A DNA stretch of 39,632 nucleotides from Acidobacteriota bacterium (GCA_002730525.1 PCAK01000025.1:1-39632); one strand, 5' to 3'; counted from the first letter of the stretch, positions 15,479-24,006 are shown. The notes: generated by a model not told the origin, from the letters alone. Made by a program: numbers and translations.

Positions 15479-15551
15479 CTCGTTAAGCCAAGTGAGTGGT
15501 GGGGTTAGCGCCCGGTCGGCGGCCGGCCAGAGCGCGGAACGGAGATCTCCG

Positions 15552-16535
15552 ATGACACTCGAGAAAACGGCCGGACGGATGGCGGGTGGGCGGTTCATCC
15601 AGATCGTGGTGGCGGCGGCGCTCCCGGTTCTGCTATCGGGATGCGGCGCCGGGGCGCCGGAGCCGGCACCCACCGGGGGGTCGGCCGAGGTTGAGGCCGC
15701 GCCGGCGGTGGTGCCTGAGCCAGAAGTCGTGGTCGATCCATTGACACCCGAGGCGACCGACGAAGAGATCGTCGACCACCTGGTGGCGGTCGAGCGTCAG
15801 GGTGTAGTGTCGGTCGAGCTGTCCCGGCACTTTCCGAACCTCGACCGCGCGCGTGCCTATCGGCTGCAGCGGATCCGGCGCGACCGGAAGGCGCCGGCCG
15901 ATCCGCAGGTCGGCTGGAAGATCGGTTGGTCGCGCCAGACCGACCCGCGGGTGCCGATCGACCCGGTGTTCGGTCATATCCTGCAGTCGCACGTCTACGC
16001 CCCCGGGCGTCCGATATCGACCGAGGGCTTCGTCGGTGGCGAGGCGCTCGTCGAGGCCGAGGTCGCCGTCTGGCTGGGCCGGGACCTGCCTGGCCCGGAC
16101 ATCACCCGGGACGACGTCCTGGCGGCGGTCACGGAAGTCGGCGGCGTCATCGAACTCCTGAATCCGCGTGTCGGGCCTGACGGTGACGGTCCGAACACCC
16201 ATGACCACGGCATCGTCGACAACGTCTTTCACATCGGGGTCATGCTCGGGGAGCAGCGTGCGACGCCGATCGACGTCGACTGGCCCGCGGAACGCGTGGT
16301 GGTCGAGGTCGACGGTGAGACGCGCGGCGAAGGCCGGCTGTCGTCGGTGATGGGACGGGATCCGATCGCGGGGGTCGTCTGGCTGGCGAACGAGCTGCTC
16401 GCCTACGGCGAGCAGTTGCGCGCGGGCGAGTTCGTCATCACGGGCACGGTGGTGACGCCGCCGCCGGTCGCGGCCGGAGGCTCGGCTAGGCTTACCTTCA
16501 CGACTCTGGGTACGGTCGAGTTGGCGGTGGAGTAG
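15552..16535 (+). CDS. Lipoprotein with a 2-keto-4-pentenoate hydratase (MhpD/FAH-fold) domain (327 aa)
   Basis: The N-terminus has a lipoprotein signal ending in the lipobox LLSGCG (Cys about residue 35), then a Pro/Glu/Val-rich linker of about 30 residues. From about 75 onward the sequence follows the hydratase/decarboxylase family: AYRLQRIRR, GWKIGWS, GHILQSHVYAPG, EALVEAEVAVWLGRDL, then DHGIVDNVFH and a C-terminal GEFVITGTVVTPPPV. The acidic metal ligands of the EAEVA segment are kept. Normal members are cytosolic enzymes of aromatic meta-cleavage pathways, so a surface-tethered one is unusual. No other meta-cleavage gene is near. ATG 15552 follows a GGAG-like site; a longer frame starting at 15492 is less likely. 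Confidence 0.8.
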   Translation: MTLEKTAGRMAGGRFIQIVVAAALPVLLSGCGAGAPEPAPTGGSAEVEAAPAVVPEPEVVVDPLTPEATDEEIVDHLVAVERQGVVSVELSRHFPNLDRARAYRLQRIRRDRKAPADPQVGWKIGWSRQTDPRVPIDPVFGHILQSHVYAPGRPISTEGFVGGEALVEAEVAVWLGRDLPGPDITRDDVLAAVTEVGGVIELLNPRVGPDGDGPNTHDHGIVDNVFHIGVMLGEQRATPIDVDWPAERVVVEVDGETRGEGRLSSVMGRDPIAGVVWLANELLAYGEQLRAGEFVITGTVVTPPPVAAGGSARLTFTTLGTVELAVE

Positions 16536-16551
16536 GCGGCCGGGACGCGGC

Positions 16552-17496
16552 TCACGGCGTGCGCGGAAATCGATCAGGGTTGTCGGTGAACAGCGCGTCG
16601 ACACCGAGCGTGAACAGGAAGTGGCGCATCTCCGCTTCCATGGTGGGGAAGCGGCCGGTCGCGTTCGCATTGAACGTGTAGGGCGTGACCGTCAGACCCA
16701 GACGGTGTGCCCGGTCGACGAGGTCGGGCTGTGCCGCGACGATCGCCTTGGCCGGCCCGATGCCACTCGCGAAGGTTGCGATCTCCCGGAGCCGGGTATT
16801 CGTGATCTCGGCGCGTGGGTCCCGCGCGGCGACGAGGAAGACGCGCGGGAGCGTCGGCAGCGCCTCGGCGAGTTGGCGCAGGCTGTTCTCGTCGAACGAC
16901 TGCAGGATCACCGGCGTGGCGGGGTCGGCGCCGGCCATGTCGAGACCGTTGCGACGCAGGGTGTCGGCGACCAGTGCGACCATGTCGATGCCGAGGGCGT
17001 CGTACGCGGCTGGTGACTTGAGTTCCGGAAACAGCCCGGCGTCACCGCGAATGAAGTCGATCGCCTCCTGCCATGATGGGACTTGCACGCCGGCGAACTC
17101 ATCGCCGAACCAACCTCCGGCGTCCAGCTGCTTGATTTCTGCCAGCGTGAAATCTCGAACGCGCCAGCGCTGACGCAGCCGTCCTCCGGTGACGCGCTCC
17201 TCGACGAAGCGGCCCGGGAAGATGCTTCGCACGTTCGTCGTGCGTTCGAGACTGGTGTCGTGGAGGCAGATGAGGGCGCCGTCCCGCGTGACGCCGAGAT
17301 CCTGTTCGACGTAGTCGGCGCCCTGTTCGATGGCGAGCCGGTAGGCCGCCAGCGTGTGCTCCGGCGCGTAGGCCGACGCCCCGCGGTGGGCGATGAGCGT
17401 CTTCTCGTTCGACTGGGCGAGCATGAGCGGCACCGAGCCGAAGGCGACCACCGCCCCGGCGAGGAGACGTCGGCGGGGCCAGGCAAAGATCGCCAT
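16552..17496 (-). CDS. Exported glycerophosphodiester phosphodiesterase, GlpQ-like (314 aa)
   Basis: Hydrolyses glycerophosphodiesters to glycerol 3-phosphate and an alcohol. Catalytic and metal residues are visible: H37/R38 in IAHRGASAYAPEHT, E64 and D66 in YVEQDLGVTRDG, and H79/D80 in CLHDTSLERTT; the later FPELKSP and the C-terminal DALFTDNPD segment are also canonical. The N-terminus (WPRRRLLAGAVVAFG) looks like an export signal, possibly Tat-type because of the arginines. Length is close to the periplasmic GlpQ group. It ends 16 bases from the MhpD-like gene (convergent) and is divergent from fxsA. Confidence 0.93.
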   Translation of the reverse strand: MAIFAWPRRRLLAGAVVAFGSVPLMLAQSNEKTLIAHRGASAYAPEHTLAAYRLAIEQGADYVEQDLGVTRDGALICLHDTSLERTTNVRSIFPGRFVEERVTGGRLRQRWRVRDFTLAEIKQLDAGGWFGDEFAGVQVPSWQEAIDFIRGDAGLFPELKSPAAYDALGIDMVALVADTLRRNGLDMAGADPATPVILQSFDENSLRQLAEALPTLPRVFLVAARDPRAEITNTRLREIATFASGIGPAKAIVAAQPDLVDRAHRLGLTVTPYTFNANATGRFPTMEAEMRHFLFTLGVDALFTDNPDRFPRTP

Positions 17497-17576
17497 CGAT
17501 CGTCGTGTCGGTCGTTGTCGTCCCGGACGTTACCCGGCCGTTCGATTACCGCAGGATCTGTGCGAGGATCAGGGCG

Positions 17577-18020
17577 ATGGCCTGGCTGGTCCTGCTGTTC
17601 ATCGTCGTGCCCGCGACCGAGCTGGCGCTACTGATCGAGGTAGGCACGCGCATCGGCACCGCGAACACGTTGCTCCTGATCGTGGTCACGGGCGTCCTGG
17701 GCGCCTCGCTGGCCAGGCGGCAGGGCATGGGCGTGCTCCGCCAGATCCAGGCGGAGACGGCAGTCGGCCGGATGCCCGCCGGCGCCATCGTTGACGGCCT
17801 CCTCATCTTCGTGGCCGGGGTCGTCCTGATGACGCCGGGGCTGCTCACCGACCTCGCGGGGTTCCTCTGCCTCATTCCGACGACACGGCGTGCCATCAAG
17901 GCGGTCGTGCGGCGGCGGCTGGAGCAGGCGGTGCGGCACGGTCGTGCGCAGGTCGTCGTCGACGTCCATCCGGTCGACCGATCACGCGGTCCGGGTCGAT
18001 CGCCGCCGACACTGCCGTAA
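17577..18020 (+). CDS. fxsA: FxsA-family membrane protein (147 aa)
   Basis: A small integral membrane protein; in E. coli overexpression of FxsA relieves F-plasmid exclusion of phage T7, but its normal role is unknown. Family marks are visible: the first membrane segment (WLVLLFIVVPATELALLIEVG), GVLGASLARRQG and the GLLIFVAGVVLMTPGLLTD segment, then PTTRRAI. The tail after the last helix is basic. The ATG at 17577 begins the canonical N-terminus; the frame stays open upstream but adds no family sequence. Confidence 0.9.
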   Translation: MAWLVLLFIVVPATELALLIEVGTRIGTANTLLLIVVTGVLGASLARRQGMGVLRQIQAETAVGRMPAGAIVDGLLIFVAGVVLMTPGLLTDLAGFLCLIPTTRRAIKAVVRRRLEQAVRHGRAQVVVDVHPVDRSRGPGRSPPTLP

Positions 18021-18038
18021 CCGTCGAGGTCAAGTGAG

Positions 18039-18114
18039 CCTGCGGTGGCGCAGGACTTCAGTCCCGCGATGCGTGACCCGGAAGGGTCACGAACAGGTTG
18101 GCGCGCAAGGCGCC
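18039..18114. repeat. Array of short hairpins, REP-like, between convergent genes
   Basis: Three or four perfect stems follow each other: CCTGCG-GTGG-CGCAGG (18039-18054), GACTTCAGTC (a 10-base palindromic core, 18054-18063), GTGACCC-GGAA-GGGTCAC (18073-18090) and GGCGC-GCAAG-GCGCC (18100-18114). The block ends fxsA transcription from the left and the hydrolase gene from the right. I recall similar GGACTTCAGTCC elements as dispersed palindromes in Acidobacteriota-type genomes. Only one copy is present in this window. Confidence 0.5.
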
Positions 18115-18124
18115 CCGTCTAACC

Positions 18125-19441
18125 TCAATAGTGGAACTCGGCGAAGACGACGTGCTGCTGCGCGAGCCGATAGGTGCGGACCGCGAGCGTCTCGTTGTTC
18201 AAGACGACACGGACCGTCCGGTCGACGGCGAAGGCCAGGGTGGCGGCCGAGGTCGTGGGTACGCCGGTGACGACACCGTCGGGCACCCGGCCGTCCATCG
18301 TGAACGTGTCGCGGCCGTGGCCGAAGTAGCCGCGCGGTCGGTTCATCGTGACGATGGCGGGCGCCGAGGGGGCACCTCCGGAGAGTGGCTCGAGCCGGAG
18401 CCGGATCAGGCCGGTCGGGCGGGGGAACGGCGAGCGGTAGACGTGGGTTGTCGGGTAGCCCGCCGCCGACGTGACGAACTCGTAGGGCGCTGTCGGCGCA
18501 CCGGCGAATGGCCCCCAGTGGCCGTCGGCACCCGTCGTCGTGCGGAGGACCGGTTCGCCGAGCCGTGCGCCGGTCTCCGGGTGCACTGCGTACACCACGA
18601 CAAGCGCGCCTGCGACGGGCAGGTTGGTCGGCTCGCCGTTGGCGAAGCCGCTGACGACGCCGCCTAGCCGCACGTTGGTCTCAGGCGTGATGCCGGGGGT
18701 GGGGGCTCGGCCCGTCACGGCTCGATAGATCGCGTCGAACGCCTGGGGAGCGAACGCGACTTCGCGGTGATCGAGACCATCGATAACGAGGTTGAGGGCG
18801 CCCGCCAGTGCCGGACTGTCGTAGCCGCCCCCCGATATGTCCTCGCCGCCGTCAACGGCCACGGTCGGCTGGGCGTACTTGTCGTTGGCGTCGCTACGAA
18901 TCGTGACGAACTCGACATCCGGGTGGATCTCGCTGCCCGCGTTGAGACCGGTGAGGAACTCGCCGCGCCGGTTGTATTCGCTGCCGGGCGCATCGTCCGA
19001 TGCGAAGATCCCGTGGTTGGGCGTGCCGCACAGCACGGCGAGCGCGACGGTGGCGTGGCCGCCGGCGGTCTTGATGTAGTTGCGGATCGTGTTGCCGCCC
19101 CGCGACGAGCCGATGAGGATGACGCGCGTCTGGTCCGTCTCGGCCAGGATGCGGGCGACGGCCGCGGCCAGTTGGTCACGCTGCTCGGTCGTCGTGCTGC
19201 GGTTCGGCTCGTCGACCCGGTCGTCGGCCGGCGCCGCCGGCGCCACCATGTCCAGCGCGAACAGTCGCGATCCGTCGTAGCCGTTCGACTCGAAGCGCCA
19301 CAGTGTCGTGTGCCAGAGGGCGGCGCTGTCACCATTGCCGTGGACGAAGACGATCGGTCGATCGCCGGTCTGAGTCGACGTCTCGGACATGGCGGCGACG
19401 GTGAGCATCAGCACGGCGAGGAGGAGGTGCCTCGGAAACAT
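18125..19441 (-). CDS. Secreted alpha/beta hydrolase (lipase/depolymerase-like) with a C-terminal Ig-like domain (438 aa)
   Basis: The signal peptide (LLLAVLMLTVAAMS) is followed by an alpha/beta-hydrolase core. VFVHGNGD supplies the oxyanion loop, GSSRGG holds nucleophile S113, and the later GLDHREVAFAP fits the histidine region. After about residue 245 a beta-sandwich module begins (RLGGVVSG, VAGALVVVYAV, RTTTGADGHWG, YEFVTSAAGY), a carboxypeptidase-regulatory-like fold often used for binding. A final domain of about 100 residues is not recognised. The role is extracellular or periplasmic ester hydrolysis; polyester or lipid substrate is undecided. ATG 19441 begins at the signal peptide; the open frame upstream is not signal-like. 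Confidence 0.82.
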   Translation of the reverse strand: MFPRHLLLAVLMLTVAAMSETSTQTGDRPIVFVHGNGDSAALWHTTLWRFESNGYDGSRLFALDMVAPAAPADDRVDEPNRSTTTEQRDQLAAAVARILAETDQTRVILIGSSRGGNTIRNYIKTAGGHATVALAVLCGTPNHGIFASDDAPGSEYNRRGEFLTGLNAGSEIHPDVEFVTIRSDANDKYAQPTVAVDGGEDISGGGYDSPALAGALNLVIDGLDHREVAFAPQAFDAIYRAVTGRAPTPGITPETNVRLGGVVSGFANGEPTNLPVAGALVVVYAVHPETGARLGEPVLRTTTGADGHWGPFAGAPTAPYEFVTSAAGYPTTHVYRSPFPRPTGLIRLRLEPLSGGAPSAPAIVTMNRPRGYFGHGRDTFTMDGRVPDGVVTGVPTTSAATLAFAVDRTVRVVLNNETLAVRTYRLAQQHVVFAEFHY

Positions 19442-19536
19442 GTGACGCGGAGTCCAGGTCCCTGGAACGCCGAAGGATAGCACGCGGCTTGCGGGAGCGG
19501 TCCGGACGGACAGGTGTGCTAGCATGCGCCGCGATC

Positions 19537-19683
19537 ATGCTGGCGGGTCTACCTCTCACCACGTGGGCGCTTTTCGTCGTGGCCGTCGGTCTGGGGCTGG
19601 GGGTGGAACTTCGGTTCTACCTGGCCCATCGGCGCCGTGGGCGAGCCCGTGCGGAGTCGCCCGAACCGCCCGCGTCCGGGTGA
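19537..19683 (+). CDS. Small one-helix membrane protein, possible partner of the symporter (48 aa)
   Basis: One membrane segment (LTTWALFVVAVGLGLGVELRFYL) is followed by a basic tail rich in Arg (HRRRGRARAES). The stop is 3 bases before the symporter ATG, so the two genes are cotranscribed and probably made together. Small membrane proteins encoded beside SSS symporters are known in other bacteria as accessory subunits, but this one matches none that I recognise. The start could also be the upstream codon at 19489 in frame; the ATG at 19537 better fits the membrane topology. Confidence 0.55.
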   Translation: MLAGLPLTTWALFVVAVGLGLGVELRFYLAHRRRGRARAESPEPPASG

Positions 19684-19686
19684 GTC

Positions 19687-21150
19687 ATGGCGTCGGCCAC
19701 GATCATCTCCGTCCTCCTCGTCTACCTGGCGATCCTGCTCGCGATCGGCGGCTGGGGTGCGCGCGATTCCGGGACCCTGGCAGGCTACTACCTGGCTGGC
19801 AAGCGGCTGCCGGCCTGGGTCATCGCGTTCAGCTCGAATGCCACCGGTGAAAGCGGCTGGCTCCTGCTCGGCCTGACCGGTATGGGCTACGTCGTTGGGG
19901 TGCATGCGCTCTGGGTCGTTCTGGGCGAGGTGCTCGGCGTTGCGCTGGGGTGGGCCTTCGTGGCGCTGCCGTTCAAGCGACGCACCGATCGCTACGGGTC
20001 GATCACCGTAACGGACTACCTCGTCTCGCGGTTCGACGATTCGACCAATGCGCTGCGCTTCGTCAGCACAGCCATCATCTGCAGCATGGTGCTGGCCTAT
20101 ACGGCCGCGCAGTTCACGGCATCCGGCAAGGCGTTCGATGCATTCCTGGGGACGGGCTACACCGGCGGGGTGCTCATCGGTGCGGCCGTGATCTTCTATT
20201 ACACGACGGTCGGAGGGTTCAAGGCCGTCGCCTACAGCGATCTGCTTCAGGGCGTCCTGATGCTGGGCGGCCTGTTCGTCCTGCCGATCGTCGGTGTGGC
20301 CGCCGCCGGCGGGTGGACGTCGATGGTCGCGACGCTGCGCGCCGCCGATCCGACCCTGCTCGAGCCGATGGGCGCGCTCGGCTGGTCGACGGCCGGCGTG
20401 ATCAGCGCGGCGAGCTTCGCCGGTATCGGCCTGGCGTTTCTCGGCGTGCCGCAGTTACTGACGCGCTTCATGGCCGCGCGGTCGGAGGATGAGATTGTCT
20501 CGGGCAGCTTGCTCGCGGTGTTCTGCATCATCGTGTTCGACATCGGCGCCGTGTTGACCGGGATGGCGGGCCGGGCGCTGACGCCAGGTCTCGCGGATCC
20601 CGAGACGATACTTCCGGTGATGAGCGCCGACCTGCTGCCAGCGCTCTTCACGGGGATCTTCCTCGTGATCGTCCTGGCGGCGATCATGTCGACGGCCGAT
20701 TCGCTCCTCATCCTGGCGTCGTCGGCCGTCGTGCGCGATGTGGTCCAGCAGGTGTTTCGACCCGACCTCGACGACCGCCGCCTGGCGCGCTACGGCAAGC
20801 TGACGACGGTCATCATCGGCTTGGGCGCCCTCGGGTTCGCACTGACGGAGGCGCGGCTCATCTTCTGGTTCGTGCTGTTCGCCTGGTCCGGCCTCGCCTC
20901 GGCGTTCACGCCGGTCGTCGTCTGCTCGCTGTTCTGGCGGGGCACGACCCGGACCGGGGCGGTCGCGGGGATGATCGCGGGCTTTCTGGCGGCGGTCGTC
21001 TGGGTCATCGCGTTCAAGTCGAGGTTTTACGATCTCTACGAGATGTGGCCGGGCTTCATCGCCGGATTCGGGGTCACGATTACTGTGAGCCTGTTCACAC
21101 GTTCGCCCGATTGTTCGGCGAATGACACGCCCGGATCGCCCTCCGAGTAG
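19687..21150 (+). CDS. Sodium:solute symporter, SSS/PutP-like (487 aa)
   Basis: Couples sodium entry to uptake of a small organic solute such as proline. Thirteen hydrophobic segments are visible. The early GYYLAGKRLPAWVIAFSSNATGES region and the GSITVTDYLVSRFDD and IMSTADSLLILASSAV segments carry the PutP family pattern, including the Ser/Thr sodium-site residues in STADS. The tail (about 20 residues) is hydrophilic. It follows a small membrane protein gene by 3 bases. PutP-like substrate assignment is by resemblance only. An ornithine cyclodeaminase-like gene downstream would fit amino acid use, but on the other strand. Confidence 0.93.
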   Translation: MASATIISVLLVYLAILLAIGGWGARDSGTLAGYYLAGKRLPAWVIAFSSNATGESGWLLLGLTGMGYVVGVHALWVVLGEVLGVALGWAFVALPFKRRTDRYGSITVTDYLVSRFDDSTNALRFVSTAIICSMVLAYTAAQFTASGKAFDAFLGTGYTGGVLIGAAVIFYYTTVGGFKAVAYSDLLQGVLMLGGLFVLPIVGVAAAGGWTSMVATLRAADPTLLEPMGALGWSTAGVISAASFAGIGLAFLGVPQLLTRFMAARSEDEIVSGSLLAVFCIIVFDIGAVLTGMAGRALTPGLADPETILPVMSADLLPALFTGIFLVIVLAAIMSTADSLLILASSAVVRDVVQQVFRPDLDDRRLARYGKLTTVIIGLGALGFALTEARLIFWFVLFAWSGLASAFTPVVVCSLFWRGTTRTGAVAGMIAGFLAAVVWVIAFKSRFYDLYEMWPGFIAGFGVTITVSLFTRSPDCSANDTPGSPSE

Positions 21151-21227
21151 ACCTTTTCCGTTTTTTGGCGCCTTATCTGGGAGATGGCTTTCCGAGGGGG
21201 AAGGTCGGCGAAGCGAGGAGAAGAATC

Positions 21228-21455
21228 TTGCCACGAACGGCGATCGACATCATGAACCGTCTACGCGTGCTGAGGGCTGAACGGCGGCTCTCGCAGGTCG
21301 ACACGGCGCTGAGCGCCGGCATCGGGCCGACGCGTTACTGGAAGATCGAGAACGACTACACGAAGCCGACCGACGTGGAGCGTGAGGCGCTCACGCGGGT
21401 GTTCGGCGTGTCGACGGACGAGATCTTCCCGAGCCCAGACTCGACGACGGCGTAG
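21228..21455 (+). CDS. Small XRE-family HTH regulator (75 aa)
   Basis: A single helix-turn-helix DNA-binding domain: RLRVLRAERRLSQVDTAL is helix 1 and start of helix 2, and GIGPTRYWKIENDYTKPT spans the recognition helix region; then LTRVFGVSTDEIF closes the fold. No second domain exists, so it probably acts as a dimer or with a partner. A TTG start at 21228 has a GAGGAG site 7 bases upstream, while the ATG at 21252 has none, so the TTG is preferred; the difference is 8 residues. Its target is unknown. Confidence 0.82.
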   Translation: MPRTAIDIMNRLRVLRAERRLSQVDTALSAGIGPTRYWKIENDYTKPTDVEREALTRVFGVSTDEIFPSPDSTTA

Positions 21456-21592
21456 ACGGGCACCATCGGCGGCGTATCGGCGTCCGGTCGATTTCGGTCG
21501 GTATCTCCCCAGGGCAGCGTCAAGAACTTGGCGGCCATCCAAGAAAATGGTTGGGCTGGGGAGGCGTGCGCCGGCGGTCCGAGGCCGCTCCC

Positions 21593-22132
21593 TCAGGAGG
21601 AGGCAGGCGCCGCGGGTGCTGGAGTGACAACGACCGGCTCGGGTGGCGCAGGCATGACGAACCAGGCGACCAGATACGCGGCGATGCCGCCGAGCACGAA
21701 GCCCGGGATGATCGACAGCACCGCCCAGAGCAGCCTGGCGGCCGTCGCGTCGACGCCGAAGTACTCCCCGAGTCCGCCGCAGACACCGGCGAGCTTTCGG
21801 TCGGTCGCGGAGCGCGTGAGTTGCCGTTCCGGGCTGACGGCCGGCCGGATCTCGACCTCGGGCATGAGCAGCCAGGCCAGCAGATAGGCGATCACGCCGC
21901 CGAAGACCGCGCCCGGCACGATCGCCACGATGACCCACAGCAGCCGGACTACCGTGACCTCGACACCGAGGTACTCGGCGAGACCACCGCAGACACCCGC
22001 TATCTTTCGGTCGCTTACCGACCGACGCAGCGGCCGCCCGGCGGCTCTCGTGGCCACCCGCTGGTTCGTTCCGCACTTCGGGCAGAAATTCGCGTCGTCA
22101 GGGAGATCGTGCTGGCAGCGGCTGCACGGCAT
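21593..22132 (-). CDS. Zinc-ribbon protein with two tandem PspC domains (179 aa)
   Basis: Residues 3-20 hold a Cys4 zinc ribbon (C3, C6, C17, C20; CSRC and CPKC). Two near-duplicate PspC units follow: each begins with a basic DRK(I/L)AGVCGGL(A/G)EY motif and then a hydrophobic hairpin (VVRLLWVIVAIVPG and ARLLWAVLSIIPG). PspC proteins sit in the membrane and act in envelope-stress response in enteric bacteria. Double copies in one chain are seen in some taxa; the zinc ribbon may gate signalling or binding partners (inference). No other psp gene is nearby. Confidence 0.88.
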   Translation of the reverse strand: MPCSRCQHDLPDDANFCPKCGTNQRVATRAAGRPLRRSVSDRKIAGVCGGLAEYLGVEVTVVRLLWVIVAIVPGAVFGGVIAYLLAWLLMPEVEIRPAVSPERQLTRSATDRKLAGVCGGLGEYFGVDATAARLLWAVLSIIPGFVLGGIAAYLVAWFVMPAPPEPVVVTPAPAAPASS

Positions 22133-22262
22133 CGGTTCCTCCTCCGTGGGTTCGGGCCTGAATCGCCGTTCTCTGTCGGATACGGTCCGATGCGACGCGG
22201 AGTTCCACGGGTCGTGGTCCCTGGCGAAAGTGCCGCGGCCCTTTCACCGGAGGCTACTGGGC

Positions 22263-23246
22263 TCAGAACTCCACGTCGCGGCCCAGGCCGAGGGCCCGTG
22301 CCCGTGTCACGGCATGCTGCGCGGCGGCGAGGTCCTCGACGGCCAGCCCCAGGGACTTGAAGAGCGTGATCTCGTCTTCGCTCTGCCGTCCGGGCGCCTG
22401 ACCGGTGAGCACCTCTCCCAACTCCGCCAGGAGGTCGTCCGGACCGACGAGGTCCTCGCGCGCGGCGGCGAGGTAGTCGCCAGACTCGTTGAGCGTGGAC
22501 TCGCGGCGGTCGACGTAGAGCGACGCGGCAGCCATCGTGGCGCCGTCGATCTCCCTCGCCTTCGGAATGCTCGACCCGACGGCGTTGACGTGGGTCCCCG
22601 CGGCGAGCCAGTCACGGTTCAGGACGGGTGTCTTCGAAGACGTGGCGGTGACCACCACGTCGGCCCCGCGAACCGCCGCCTCGGCGGCAGCGACCGGTTC
22701 GATAGCGATGGAGGCGGCGTGGGATTCGGCCGCGAAGCGCTCCGCTTGCTCGAGCCGCCTGGAGCAGACCCGGACATGCCGGAACCGGCGGACCGCCAGC
22801 ATCGCGTCGAGGTGCGACCGGGCCTGCACGCCCGCGCCGAGGATAGCCAGCGTGTCGACCGGGTCACGTGCCAGGAGGCGGGTGGCCACGGCCGAGACCG
22901 CGGCCGTGCGGATGGCGGTGATCGCCGATGCGTTGACGAGCGCAGTCGGCCGGCCGGTCAGATCGTCGAAGAGCAGGACGCCTCCCTGGTGAGCGTCGAG
23001 TCCGCGCGCGGGGTTCTCGGGTTCGACGACGACAGCCTTGAGGCCGTATCCTCCCGCCTCGCCCGCCCGATGCGCCGGCATGAGGCCGAGCAAACCGGAT
23101 GCCCTGGGTGGCCGCACGACGAAGCGTAGGGGGTTGTGCGACTCGCCACGGGCGAGCGCGGCGAGCGCATCCGCCATGACCTCGATGCATTCGGCCATCG
23201 GCAGCGCGCGCTCGACGTCGGCTTGGCTGAGGATCAAGAGCGACAT
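22263..23246 (-). CDS. Ornithine cyclodeaminase/mu-crystallin family dehydrogenase (327 aa)
   Basis: An NAD(P)-dependent enzyme of the family that includes ornithine cyclodeaminase, alanine dehydrogenase (archaeal) and ketimine reductase. The Rossmann motif is LAILGAGVQARSH, the N-terminal substrate region includes GGYGLKAVVVEPEN (catalytic-type Lys), and the family-typical GGVLLFDDLTGRPTALVNAS and NAVGSSIPKAREID segments are present. The short start at 23246 sits 10 bases below a TATAAT, which favours it over a start at 23258. Substrate is not decided. Confidence 0.9.
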   Translation of the reverse strand: MSLLILSQADVERALPMAECIEVMADALAALARGESHNPLRFVVRPPRASGLLGLMPAHRAGEAGGYGLKAVVVEPENPARGLDAHQGGVLLFDDLTGRPTALVNASAITAIRTAAVSAVATRLLARDPVDTLAILGAGVQARSHLDAMLAVRRFRHVRVCSRRLEQAERFAAESHAASIAIEPVAAAEAAVRGADVVVTATSSKTPVLNRDWLAAGTHVNAVGSSIPKAREIDGATMAAASLYVDRRESTLNESGDYLAAAREDLVGPDDLLAELGEVLTGQAPGRQSEDEITLFKSLGLAVEDLAAAQHAVTRARALGLGRDVEF

Positions 23247-23256
23247 GCGACCTCGC

Positions 23257-23262
23257 ATTATA
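23257..23262 (-). promoter_or_regulatory. Probable -10 element of the cyclodeaminase-like gene
   Basis: A perfect minus-strand TATAAT lies 10 bases above the ATG at 23246, so the leader would be only a few bases and the message close to leaderless. No Shine-Dalgarno sequence fits in that space. Confidence 0.55.
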
Positions 23263-23436
23263 GCGGTGGTGCCGGGTGGCCCGTGGTCATGTTATGCTCC
23301 GACCTCCAATTGAAAAGGCCGGTCCGGCCAGCAGTCCGTGGTGAAAGGGCCGGGACGCATCGGCGGTCGCATGCGGCGGGGACTGTCGCCACGGGCTATC
23401 GGCCTGTCGACCGACGTGTGGAAAGGAGCACGAGGG

Positions 23437-23997
23437 ATGACGAGACAGATTGTGGGAGGAGTGGTCGTCGCGTTCGTGGTGGGGCTGACGCCGACCGGTG
23501 TGGCCGCGCAGCCCGTGTCGCCCGAGCAGCAGATCGAGGAGGGCCTCAGTCCGCTGCCCGAGGCGATGCGCGATGACGCGGAGGTCAAGGGCTACGACGA
23601 GTCTGGGGCGCTCGTGACACTGCGCGAGGGCGCTGGCCTCCTTACGTGTATTGCCGACGATCCGGCAGTCCGCGCCTACACCGTGACCTGTTTTCATCGG
23701 GACATGGAGGCCTACGTCACGCGCAGTCTCGAGTTGACGAAGGAAGGTGCCGATACGCCAGGGCGGTTGCAGACGCTGCAAGCCGAGATCGACTCTGGCG
23801 CGCTGACGCTCCCGGATCGCGGCGTGGTCTATCAGCGATCCGGATTGGACGTCGACATCAATGATGCGGCGATGCTCATCTTTCTTCCGAACGCGACCGC
23901 CGACGGCACGGGGCTGACCTCATTGCCGAGCCCGCAGCATCCGTGGCTACGTGAGCCGGGGACGGGCCAGGCCCATGTGTCGATTTCGATGCGTTAG
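23437..23997 (+). CDS. Secreted hypothetical protein (186 aa)
   Basis: The start has a strong ribosome-binding site (AAAGGAG, 23422-23428) and a signal peptide (VGGVVVAFVVGLTPTGVAAQ). The mature part of about 160 residues is unrecognised; it has a CIADDPAV...CFHRD pair of cysteines about 17 residues apart that could form a disulfide in the periplasm. The palindrome GGCCGGTCCGGCC at 23317-23329 in its leader may be a regulatory or structural element. The frame is open upstream but gives no better start. Confidence 0.72.
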   Translation: MTRQIVGGVVVAFVVGLTPTGVAAQPVSPEQQIEEGLSPLPEAMRDDAEVKGYDESGALVTLREGAGLLTCIADDPAVRAYTVTCFHRDMEAYVTRSLELTKEGADTPGRLQTLQAEIDSGALTLPDRGVVYQRSGLDVDINDAAMLIFLPNATADGTGLTSLPSPQHPWLREPGTGQAHVSISMR

Positions 23998-24006
23998 TCG
24001 TGAGCG

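Noticed and set aside
23317-23329. GGCCGGTCCGGCC palindrome followed on the minus strand by TTTT as a terminator
   Set aside because: No minus-strand gene ends there; more likely a leader hairpin of the secreted 186-aa gene or chance.
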